A stretch of DNA of 64,000 bases. Source: Rhexocercosporidium sp. MPI-PUGE-AT-0058. Taxonomy: Eukaryota; Ascomycota; Leotiomycetes; Helotiales. The stretch is from contig JAGTJL010000011.1 of NCBI GenBank assembly GCA_020746875.1, forward strand, positions 434,001-498,000. Direction: 5' to 3'. Position 1 is the stretch's first letter. Each line of letters begins with the position of its first letter. Under the pieces are notes generated by a model that saw only the letters and a program-made list of their open reading frames with translations, did no database searches and had not been told where the DNA came from. The translations under genes and the position numbers were made by a program. This document shows positions 26,241-37,351 of this stretch, piece after piece.

Positions 26241-29200
26241 ATAATAATAAAAACTAGCTTAAATCCAGTCTCGAGGAGCGAAATTTATAAGGCCTTAAAG
26301 ACTTTAAAGAGCTTACGAGATAAGTTATACGGAATAATAGAATTATTATTAAAATATTTAAAAAACTAATTTACGTAAAATAAAATTAATATCGAATCGT
26401 TACTTATTCTTTTAGCGAGTAACTTAATCGCTACGATTAATATTATTAATTATTTCTTATTATAATTCTTATAGCTTGTCGCTTAGCGTTATCGAACGCT
26501 AAATTATAGCGAAAACGCATTTTTTATATTTTATAAAAGAGACGAAAATTAAAATATAATAATAAAAGCATATACTAAAATATCAAAAGCTTTCCTTTAA
26601 ACGACGAAAAATCCCTTTAGCACTTCGAACATTATTTACGCTTATAAATACCCTCCGATCGTACTTATAAGTTGTTTTATAATAATAATACCAGTATCCC
26701 AGTCGAATTAAATAATATATTTACAATAACTGCCCTTCGAATAATTCAATATTACTAACGCTAAACGTATAAGCTCGAAAGCCTATAAATATAATAATTA
26801 TTAATATTTTATAAAGCTAAAGAAGCCCTTAAGAAACTTAGAAAGAGTTTTAGTTTTATAAAGTAATTTAATTAAATTAAATCGATTATAACTTACGTTA
26901 TAAAAGAGCAGAATCCAATCGAGTACTTATTTTTTATTAAATCTTAAAAAAAGTTAAATAATAAGTCAGACGAAGTTCCTTCGACGAGCCGTTCCGGAGC
27001 GTTAATAATCTTAATATATTAATAAGCTAGGCGTTAAAAATAATAATCCCCCGAGATATACTGCTAAAGCAAGCTCGTATAATAAGTCTCCGAAAATAAT
27101 CGAAGATCAGAAATTCTTCTTTAATATTATTTAAATACCTTATAATAAGAAAGATCTACTTTAATTAAAATAGCTCTTAAAGCTATAATAAATAAGCTAT
27201 CAGTTTAAAAAGAAAATATATAATAATTAAAAAATTACGCGTAATCAGACGATTTAAGATCTGAAGGAGCTTATAAAGCCAAATAAATAAAATTAATCTG
27301 CATATTTAAATAAACGATAAAGCGCGCGACAGGCTATAAGTTATTACGAGGGAAATGAGCTATTGTAATTACTTTATACCGGTAATAAAAAATCGTCAGA
27401 TTTATTATTAATAATATAAAAAGTTTATTCAGATATTAATAACTTTAATATAACGTATTTAAAAACGGAGCTTAATATTCCGAGATCGTGATAATTAAGC
27501 TAAAAATAAGTAAAGCAAGTACGGCTAATAAGTTATAAATCTCCAGCTTTTTTATATCTCTCTTACGCTTTTAATCTTTTATATTATAAGTGCTTTATTC
27601 CTGATTAAATTATCGGTCTTCGGAAATCAGCGATCGAGTTTTCGCGAGCTTAAAATTTAACGTAAAAATTATTATTAAACTTTATAAGTTCTCTCGATCG
27701 ATAGCTGCTAAGTCTGGGCTCTTACGCTGCTTAAATGCTAATAGTAATAATTTAATTAAGAGCAAAAGTATAAGATAGCGGATTAGATATTATAATAAAC
27801 CGAGCTTGCCTTAAGTTATTTTAAGTAACGTATCGAAGTATTAAAATAATAATAACTTTATTTCCTCGGAATTTCGGTTAATTAATTCTAAGACGATAAG
27901 ATAAGTAGAACTACTCCGTGCGAAAGGAGATTTTAATTAATTTAAATTATACGCTTTTTTCTTAGCCGTTCCAAAATCTCGCTTATTAGAATTCAAATAT
28001 CGCTATTATAATTCCGTCGCAATAATAATTTTATAAAAGATTTAAGCGGGTAAATAATATTTTATCGTAAGTACTTGAGTTATTTATAAGTATTCCTCTA
28101 ATTTTATTCTTATAAAGCTATCTTTTACTAAGCAAATTAATTAGATTTCAAGTTAAGAGCTTCTTTCAATTAAATATCAGTTCTCGGACTCTTAAACTAA
28201 GAATATCAATTAACTAAGAAAAAGTATTATTACTTCCGCTTTTAAGATATATTTGCTTTTTCCTTAGACTTAAAATCCGGCTTAGCTTATACCGGCTTAT
28301 AAAAGTATTCGGGGAATATTTCTATTACCTTTAAAGTTATTACAGAATTATATTAATATAAAATTTTTTAAAAAAGAATTTTACTTTTAGATAAAAAAAA
28401 ATTACTTTAATAAGAAAAGACTTCCGGAAAACTTAATATTATCGGTTTAGAAGTTATTTACGATATAATTAATAAAAGCTTAAAATAAGTAACGAAATTA
28501 AAGATATTTCTTATTTTAATAAGGCGATTAAAATTACGCTTTTACTTCAAGTCTTTAGATCGTATCGGAAGATTATTAAAATAAAGAAAGTTAGCGATAT
28601 CGAGCGAGAAAGAACTTACTTTTAGCTTCCTACTCTTCTTAGCTAATTAATAATAAGAAGCAAATCGACGGAAAGCGACGATAAAAGCGGTCTAAGATAG
28701 CTTATAACTTATTAAAGCTTTAAAAGTTATTCTTAAGAAGCTTTTATCTCGTAATCTGCCGCTAAGAAAAAAGAAAAACCGCGAGGAAAACTAAGCAGCT
28801 CGAAGTTAATATATAAAATATAATATCTTTTCTCTTTTTCCTTTAAATATAATAAATCTCAGCCGCTTATAGCAATTTATTTATTTATTAGAGAATAATA
28901 AGAAGATATAATAAAAAGTTATTAAAGTATTATCGGCGTTTTTATTCGATATAATAACTATTAAAATAAGAAGAAAAAGAATTACTTAAGACCGACTTCG
29001 TTATTATTTAATATCGACCTATTAAAGAAATAAAAATAAAAAGAAGAAAATAAAAAAAAAAAAGATTTAATTAAATTAATAAAAAAAATACTCCGATTAG
29101 CTTTTTTTTACTTTTTTATTATACTTCGAACCTCGAAAGTAAGAAAACCGTTTTCCGATTATTATTTACTTTTAATTTTATATATTTATATATTCTTGCT

Positions 29201-29866
29201 TTTTTAATATATTTTTAATATATTTCTTTTTATTTTTAATAATAATTAAGAGATTAAGAAGGTTCGTAAAAGATTCGTTAAAATAAAAGTATAAGAAAAA
29301 AGCGGAATTATTAAAAACACGTTAGCTTAAAGTATAAAAGAATATCGACGAATTCGACGCGTTATAAGAATCGATCTTTATTTTATAAGGAAAGTTAGTT
29401 TCTGCGTTATAAAAGAAGGAATCGGGAACTTATTCAGAATGCTAATTATACGCCGATTTATTTTAAAAGAATTATTTTAATCTTATTAAAGCTAAAGTTT
29501 ATTCGGATATAATATTTAAAAAAGTAAATTTAAGTAGCAGAAATAATATAATAAGTACTAAAAAGTATAAAAAGATTAATATAAATATAAAAAGACGCGT
29601 AAAGCTTCTTTAAGAATATTATAAAAAAAAGTAATAAAGTTATTAAAAAGAAAAAGAAAGAAAAAGAATAATAAAGTAAAAGACGATATTTAAAAATACT
29701 AAGCGAGACGATTATTTGCTTCTAAAAGTGAAATGTAGGTCACCTAATATTTACCTGTCCTTATTCAGACATATTTTCCTTTAAGTATTTAAAGCTTTAA
29801 AACTATAATATTAATTCTTATTTCTTTACTCGAGATCGAATATGAGTTTTCTAAAAAGAGAACGCA
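26241..29866. other. Element 2 internal region after pol, content unknown
   Basis: About 3.6 kb, strongly A+T rich and RIP-type in dinucleotide pattern, with no recognisable domain on either strand. It may be an extra reading frame, a further decayed insertion, or long non-coding DNA of the element. Frames are all short. Confidence 0.4.
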
Positions 29867-30146
29867 TATAATAGAATTAATCTCAAAAGCTTATTTGTCA
29901 CGTAATTGAGCTGCATTTTACTGTATTTAAGATAGCTTTTAAAATAATATCTTTTAAAAGAAAATAACGATTTTTATTATTATAATATTTCTTTCTTATT
30001 TAAATTATACTTCTCTTTTCTTTTAACAGATTATATATTTTAAATATATAATATCTTAAGTACTTATTAAATAAGTATTTCCTACAGTTACCTTCCGGCA
30101 CTTGCTTTACTACCTTCTTATTATATATTTAATATTTTCCTTTCCA
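29867..30146 (+). repeat. Element 2 LTR, right copy
   Basis: 280 bp ending CCTTTCCA. It is somewhat less mutated than the left copy, keeping for example GGCACTTGCTTTACTACC where the left has GGCATTTGCTTTATTATT. Confidence 0.8.
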
Positions 30147-30611
30147 TAATAAAATATTAAATTTATAATAAAATCTATTATAATTAATTTAAATAATTTA
30201 TTAAGCTAACTCGGCGCTTATATTTCGCTAGTTACTTTCTTATATTTTACTTTTATTTTTTAATAAATATTATAAGTTTTAACGTATTCTTTAACGTTTA
30301 TTAGCATTTTTAGCTAAAAATACTTTTATTAAATAAGCTTTAATATCTTTTTATAATTAAAATAGCTTATAATTAAATTATTATAATATATTTTCATAAT
30401 TTCATTACGAACGGTACTATTTTAAGGGACGTAAGCCATTCGCTAATGTCTTAGTAAACTATTATTATTAATACTTTAATTTAAATCCTTAGTATTTTAT
30501 AATTTAATTTGCTTTTCAATAATTAAGGCGTCTCTTTTCTATAGCTTTAAGAGCAGCGAAAGAAGCGAGTTCGATTTAAGGTTTGCCGTTTTAACTTTTA
30601 TAACTTTCGCT
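30147..30611 (-). pseudogene. Element 1 integrase N-terminal zinc-binding region
   Basis: The minus strand reads RNEIMKIYYNN, then SYFNYKKILKLI, then KMLINVKEYVKTYNIY. These are the HHCC-type blocks that precede a gypsy integrase core; the His and Cys ligands are partly changed to Tyr. The frame leads into the sequence resumed at 17565 leftward, so element 2 sits inside this integrase gene. Confidence 0.7.
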
Positions 30612-30616
30612 ATAAG
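30612..30616. repeat. Target-site duplication ATAAG, left copy
   Basis: ATAAG precedes the left LTR of element 3 and recurs right after its right LTR at 37352-37356. Confidence 0.75.
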
Positions 30617-30818
30617 TGTAAGGTTCAAATGATAAGGAATTATTATTCGAAACGTTCAGGGTATATTAATTATAATTCAGACTAATCTCTAGCTTTCTAA
30701 ATCCTTTCTACTCCTTTTTAAAGTAAATAAATAAAGATATTAATACGTGATCCGTATTAAGCCTGTAAACCTTCTGTATAACCTCTAATCTTCCTTATAT
30801 TAGATTCTATTCTTAATA
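30617..30818 (-). repeat. Element 3 LTR, left copy (3' LTR)
   Basis: 202 bp starting TGTAAGGTTCAAATGATAAG, matching 37150-37351 with transition differences (for example TAACCTCTAATCTTCC here against CAACCCCCGACCCTCC there). Confidence 0.85.
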
Positions 30819-32059
30819 TTACTCCTTCTTTTAGAATCTTATCCTTAAGATACGAAGTAATATAACAGTAATTATAATATAATAGACGTAAATCGAAATA
30901 TATACGGACTTAAGTCGGATTCGATTTCTTAAAATAAGAATAATTTACTTATAAAATAAATAATAATATTACGGACTTAAATCGGAATATGGACGGGTCC
31001 AGATTAATAGTAGTTCGCGTAATTAGGCGGTATAGCGAGTTCTGTTATAAATTATTTATATTTTAGCTTTTAAATAAATCTAATTTTTTATTAATATTAT
31101 TATCTTTTCTTCCGATCTGGTTTCGCTATTCTTTTATTTCTTTTTTATTATATTATATTATATTATATTAGATTATATATCCGACTTGCTTTCGTTATAG
31201 CTTCGATTTGCTGCTGCTGCGCCCGCTACCTCGTTAATAGCGTAGTAAACTACGTCTGTGCCTTTTCGAAGGCTAATAGTATTAAGTATAATCGCTGCCG
31301 TGATCAGAAGTCCCGGTATATCGCCGTAAGTATTTTAATATCTTTTCGTTCTTAATAAATATTAAAGCATTCGTATTAACTCCGATAGCTCTCCGAGGAA
31401 GTATACGATCTTATTTTAAAGCTGCTTACGGCTTAAGATGACTTCGCTTCCGGTTTTGCTTCGGCCGACGAGGTTCGGGATTTAATTATTGCCGTAGTAG
31501 TTACGGTAAACCGATTTACTCGGGCCGCCCGGTTTACTGGCGGTAACGCCTCGTCTCCTTTTCGTCTCGCTTCTGCTACTTCCCGTTTTGCCGCCGCTAT
31601 TATTGCTGCTCTTGCCGCTATTATTATTATTAATATCTTCTTTTGCTAGCTTTTCGCTGCGTAGAACGAGATTAACGCTCTCTTTCGAGAGTTATTGCGT
31701 CGTATTTTTATAAGTATTAATATGCTTTTATATTTCCTTTATATTGATTTCGATAGGCCTCCGAGAGCAAGGTTAAGGAGGAGAAGGATAAGGATAAGGA
31801 TAAAAATAAGGACGAAGATATGAAAGAGGATCTTCGGGCCCGCTGTCTCCGCTCTTCCAGCGGCAGCTTCGAGCTATAGATAGCGCTTTCGGGCTTTTAT
31901 TATATTACGGTTTATGCCTTCAGGCTTTTTTCGTTTTACTTCCGGCGCTTTTCGGAGTTTAAATAAAAATTTCTGCTTTTAATCTTTTTATTTTCGTAAC
32001 TTCTGTCGTAATTCCGATTTCTTTTCTTTTAATATATCTCTTAAGTATTTTTGTAACGT

Positions 32060-35000
32060 ATCTTTAGCGTATATAAAATAACTTATAAGCTCTTAAGTAT
32101 TATTTATAATAAAATAATCTTTTTAACGAATTAAATATAAGTAACCTTGCTTTATATCTTTATAAGCTTAAATAAACTTAATCTCGAACTCTTCTTACTC
32201 TTAGACTTGAATTACCTCCGGTTTGGCTTCGATTCCTTTTCGTTTTTATTACGGTTCTAAAAGTAATATATAAAAAGTATCGTAAATACGGTAAGTCGGG
32301 GGCAGTTCGAGCTAATATACTTAATCGTGGTTATAAATAATTCTTTTAATTTTAAAAAGCTTTAGAAATTTATTAGTAAACTTTCGAGAAAGCTTTAATT
32401 ATCGAAAGTATTTCGTAGTTAATAAAATTATATCTCCGACTTAAAACTTAATCTTTTTATATTTAATATTATAGAACTTCTTATAAGATTCGGAAGTAAT
32501 TCGAAGCTTTTCCGTAAGTACTTCTTTTTCTTATTATAAAAGTCTTATTCTCTTAATTGCAGCAAGTGCTTTTCTTTTTTAGACGTCGTTTTCGACGTTC
32601 GAATTAAGCTTCGGGTTAAACTTATATAGCATCCAAAAAGGTATCGAATTAATAAATATATATACTGAATTATTATATATGAATTCCGCTAAGGCTAGCT
32701 TAAAGGCCTAATTATTTTAATAGTAATTATAATATATCTTTAAATAGAATTCTAAGACTTAGTTTTGCCGTTTGGTTTGCTTATCGGTTTGCGGATAAAA
32801 TGCGGTATTAAATCGGCGTCGAACCTAAAGGTAGAATATTATTAAAAACTAGAATTTACTTATAAAAATAAAGCTTTTATCGGTAGTAATACTTTTAAAA
32901 TATCTAAAGTCCTTATATATATATTATATAAAAAGCTCGGCTAGCTTAGGTGCAGTAATTGTCTTCGTTACGAGGATATACCGAATTAATTTCGTAAATC
33001 GATTAACGATTACGAAAATAAAATCGTATATTCGATTTATTCTTTTATTTGGCGATAAGTTTATAATAAAATCTATAATTATCTTTTCTTAAGGTTTTAA
33101 AAGAATAAGGAACGGGGCTAACTCGCCGTAAGATCGGTGCTTTCTTGGTTTCTTTTTTTAATACTTTACGTAAATACTTATATATTTCTTAACGTTTATA
33201 CGTAATTTTTATTAAAAGTATTTCCTCGAAAGCAATTCGAAGGTTCTTCGAAACCCGAAATGTCCTGCTATGATATTATCGTAATTAATACTTAAGATCT
33301 TATTCCGAAGTGACTTCTTAAGTAGTATATAAGTCCTATTATAATATCGTAATAGTTTATCTTCGTATATCTTTTAATATTCTTCGGACTTAGCTCGACG
33401 TCCCTTTAAAATCGATTCGTACGTCTTATTTATTATAAAAGAATCTGCTTTTTGTAAATTAAGGATTATACTTTGAATCGGTTCCGAAGGTTCGCTGCTT
33501 ATTATTTCGGTTTGTAATAGCATAACTGCTACTCGCTGTAATATATATTATTTGCAATTAGTAATATTAGTAATAGATTCGTCAGGAGTCCCTTATACCT
33601 CTTCCGATTGCTCTTCGCTGCCTTATGAATCTTTTATAAACGATCTTTAATTTAGTTTTAATAACTTATCGGTGCGAGGTTATTTAAGCCTCGACTTTAG
33701 AAATGCTATTAATAAAAGCCTTTTCTTTTATAATATCGCAGTTAAGCGTAGTTTCCGATATAACGTCAGTAATTATTTCTTTTCTTCGTTTTTACTCCGA
33801 TTAAGTTCCGAGTCTTTAAGATTAGGTCTTCGCGAAGGCTTATTAGCAGGATTTATAGCCTTAATCTAATATTTAATAATAAAATCGAATTCAGTTAATT
33901 TATCGGCTTATTTCGCTTGCTGTCCGGTAAGCTTTTGTTTCGTTATAAAGTATTTAAGATTATAATAATTTATTCGGACCGTAATAATATTAAAAGCGCT
34001 TCGGAAGTATTAATTTTATTACTTAAATGCATATATTATTATTATTAGCTCTTTATTATAAACTTCATACCGTTACTTAATAAGAAAGAGCTTCTTCGAG
34101 TAAAATACGATAAAATGCTATCGAGCCTCCGTACTGCTGCCGAATAATTAAAATAAAATTCTATTAATAGCGAATTTCGAAGTATCTATTTCTACTCGAA
34201 TCTTTAATTAAGAGTCGAAATAATAAAGGATCAGAGCTTAAGAGAATCTCTTTCGTAAGATTAAGAACGCTGTAATAGCTGCGCGAGGGAATTAAAATAG
34301 CTTTATCTTCTTTTTTTTTTATATTTTTTTTAATAAATTAATAATAAATTAAATAACTTTTATATAATTACAAATAAAATAGCGGTAAAAGTTAATAAAC
34401 TCTAAGAATACTTATATATCTCGCTATAATTTAAATAAAAGCTACTTCTAGATACTCTCGACTCGAGAGGGGTTTATTCGAATACTTGTCGGGCCTATTA
34501 CGAACTTTAAAAACTTTATAATATTAGTATCGAATGCGCATTTCTTAAAATTAGCGTAGAGATTATAAGTGCGAAGCTTTTCGAGGACCTCCCGAATAGC
34601 TTCCGTATAATCTTCAATGCTCTCAGAGAAGATAAAGATATCGTTTAAATAGATTATATAAGTGACGTTTATTAACTTAATTAAGGCTTAATTAATATAA
34701 ACTTAAAATATCGCTAGAGTATTCGAGAGTCCAAAAAGAAGCACGTAATACTTAAAGTATCCGTATTAAGTCCGAAATGCCGTCTTCTATTCGTCGCCTT
34801 ACTTAATTCGGAGCCGGTAATACGCATCCTTTAAGTCTAGTTTTATAAATACTTTAGCGCGTTTTAATCGATCGAGGGTTTTATTAATTAAAAGCAAAAG
34901 AGTCCGATTCTTTATTATAATAATATTAAGTCTTCTGTAATTGATATATAATCGTAATCCTCCGCCTTTCTTAAATATAAACAAAATAAGCGCTTTTGCA

Positions 35001-35660
35001 AAGCTAGTAGACCTTCGGATCTAACCTTTCTCTAAACTCGCTTCGAAGTATTCTCGGAGTATTATTAGTTCTGATTCGGAGAGTAAGTAAATAAGTTCTT
35101 ATAATAATTCCTTGCCAGGTTCGAGGTCGATTCGATGCTCTATCGGATAGTATTTAAATAGCGTTTTAGTACTTGTTTCGCTGAAGATCTCTTAATAATC
35201 GATATATTTCGGAGGTAATTCGGTATTTTCGATAATCTTAGCGTTAAGTATAACGTAATATATTTAATCTTTCCGAGTTTTCTTTATAAATTTCTTAGCA
35301 AAAATAACGTTAACTTAATTTTTTCCGAAAGGAAACCGCTAAGTCTTCAATCGAAAGCTAATAATAAAGTTAACTTCTTTAAGCTAAGGAAATCTTAAGA
35401 TAAAAGTAATTCTTAGAATCTCGAAGTCGTAAGCGATATACGACTGCCGATGCCCTTTCGTAATGCTTTTGCTATTAATAATATATAATTATAAGAAATG
35501 AATTCCGTAAGTAATAACTTCTCTTCCTTCGATTGTAGCTAAATTAATTTAGTTAATTATAAGCTTTTACTCGCATTCGATTGCAAGCGCCTGAGAAATA
35601 TAATTATTTTCGGTATCGCTATCGAGAAGTGCTTGTTCGATCCGTATTCTTTCGTTTAAA
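32060..35660 (-). pseudogene. Element 3 pol remnant with chromodomain
   Basis: On the minus strand, reading right to left: a protease-like block ALLDSDTENNYISQALA (about 35580-35640); an RT block open for 61 codons (34799-34984) including GGLRLYINYRRLN, then KNRTLLLLINKTLDRL and FIKLDLKDAYYRLRIK; a catalytic-box remnant IIYLNDIFIF near 34650; a KKCAFDTN block near 34530; and a final region at about 32080-32340 with YRIYDTFYILLLEP, then FEIKFI and IKQGYLYLIR followed by KDYFIINNT, which resembles a chromodomain. Stops throughout make it inactive. The chromodomain supports the chromovirus call and would in life target heterochromatin. Confidence 0.75.
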
Positions 35661-37149
35661 GTCCGAATTTTTACCGGTATTATAATCTTCTGCTGTTCTT
35701 TTTCTTTATCCGATTTTATTAATAATAAAAAGATTAAGATTAAGCTAATTCGTTTTTCGTTTATTGTAGCTTTGTATAATTTAGAAAAATATATTCTTTC
35801 TTTTAATAGTTATAATACGTAATTTCCGGGTATTTTATTATTAAATAGCCTGGCTTTTTATAGCGAAAGTATTCTTTGCTACTCGATTCTTTTACTTCCG
35901 ATTTAATACCGATAAGGGTCCGATTCGTGTTATTAAACTCGTTTTGCTTTCGGTTTGAATTTGAAAAAGAAATATAAGATAATTTATTATTACGAGGACG
36001 ATTGTTATCCTTCTTCGGAGCTTTATCGGTATTTTTCTGGGGTTTATTTTAATTATTTACTTTATTAGTATTCTTAATACGACGAGCTAGAAATACTAGC
36101 TCTTTGTAAGTTCTAGTAATTCTAATAATATTAAGTTTAATAATTTCTTTTTTTAATTTAAGCTTTAGTTTAGCGTAAAAAGTCCGTCGTTTTGCCGTAT
36201 TGTTTTTAATCTTTAATTATTATTTTAAGTTATTAAAAAAGAATACGAAATCATTTACTGATTTATTTTCGCGTTATTAAGCGTTCTTATACCGATTAAG
36301 CACCGCGAGCTCTCGATTTCCAGGGTTTATAATTAAGTCTAGCATTTATTATTTAAACTTCTCTTAAGTGAGTGAGTTTATCTTAGCCTTCGATTCGAAC
36401 CCGGTTTACTTCCGTTCTACTTTTTCGTCGAAAGCAAGAACGTATTCGTTAATCTTATTTTTATTCATAGTATATATTATCTTTTTATCTTAATAGAACC
36501 TCCGCTTAATACTTCGGATAAAAGACTAAGCTTTTTCAGCGCTTTTGCTCTTATATATTAGAAGCTCTCGTATCTTTAGGATTCGTCGATACGATATCGG
36601 GCGCATATCGAAGTTATTTCGAGGAAGTCTCGTAAGTTCGTCACGATAGCGGTCTCCGGCCGTGTTCGCGCGTCGACGTTTTCCTTTATTTATATATTCT
36701 TTGCTTTCCTTCTCTTCTTATTCTCTTCGTAATATATCCGTTAACTTTTTTTTTAAATCCTCTCGCTCTTGCATTACTTCCTTTAGCTCTTCGATTCGGT
36801 TTCGAACTGCCTTCTTTTTCTTCTTCTTCTTAATCTGTATTTAAATCTTTAGAATTCGTCGTCGCTTAGCTTCGATAGCTGCTTCGGCATCCGAGCCCTT
36901 TTCGTCGTTATTTATAAGATCTTCTAAACTTCCGTTAGAGCGCTGGAATTGTTCGCTGCGCGTAAGCGAATTATCTTCAGGGTTATTTCGAAGGGTATTC
37001 GATAGTTAATCGATGAAGTAAAATAAGGATGATCGTAGTATCCTTTTTGCCGCTAAAGCTGTCTTCTTCTTATTTCTAGTTATCGTAATTGTTTCGTGAA
37101 AGCTTCGAATAAGTAACGAACTATCTTTATATAAGTAAAGAGATCAGAA

Positions 37150-37351
37150 TATAAAGTTTAAATAATAAGGAATTATTATTTAAAACGTTTAAGGTATATT
37201 AGTTGTAATTCAGACTGATCTCTAGCCTTTTAAATCTTTTTTACTCTCCTCCGAAGTAAATAAATAAAGATATTAATACGTGATCCGTGCTAAGCTTGCA
37301 AACCTTCCGTACAACCCCCGACCCTCCTCATACTAGATTCCACTCCTGATA
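37150..37351 (-). repeat. Element 3 LTR, right copy (5' LTR)
   Basis: 202 bp from TATAAAGTTTAAATAATAAG to CTCCTGATA. The 3' half is nearly unmutated and G+C rich. The ATAAG duplication follows at 37352-37356. Confidence 0.85.

Larger units (their letters stand above)
17566..30146 (+). mobile_element. Element 2: RIP-mutated Ty3/gypsy retrotransposon nested in element 1
   Basis: Bounded by two 280-bp direct repeats (17566-17845 and 29867-30146) that differ by transitions. Total length 12,581 bp, long for a fungal gypsy element. The plus strand carries pol: protease, RT, RNase H/connection, integrase and the region after it (22080-26240). It lies exactly between the halves of element 1's integrase, so it came later. 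About 3.6 kb between the end of pol and the right LTR has no motif I recognise. The target duplication is not clear; the flanks are pure A/T (TATAA and TAATA). A purine tract (AAAAAGAGAACG) precedes the right LTR. Confidence 0.8.
30617..37351 (-). mobile_element. Element 3: chromovirus-type Ty3/gypsy retrotransposon nested in element 1
   Basis: 6,735 bp between 202-bp LTRs with an ATAAG duplication. The minus strand carries protease, RT and a chromodomain-like end, the order of a chromovirus. A purine tract (AAAAGAAGGAG on the minus strand) lies just inside the left LTR, as expected for a 3' end there. It interrupts element 1 between RT and integrase. It is RIP-mutated, though its right LTR keeps far more G and C than its left LTR. 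Confidence 0.85.

Noticed and set aside
17561..30151. A 5-bp target duplication for element 2.
   Set aside because: The flanks TATAA and TAATA do not match without shifting an LTR end; in such A/T-only DNA a match would mean little.
33672..36844. Short frames at 33672-33869 plus and 36662-36844 plus as genes.
   Set aside because: Both lie in element 3 on the strand opposite to its pol, with Phe/Ser/Arg-biased composition; they are chance frames in RIP-mutated DNA.
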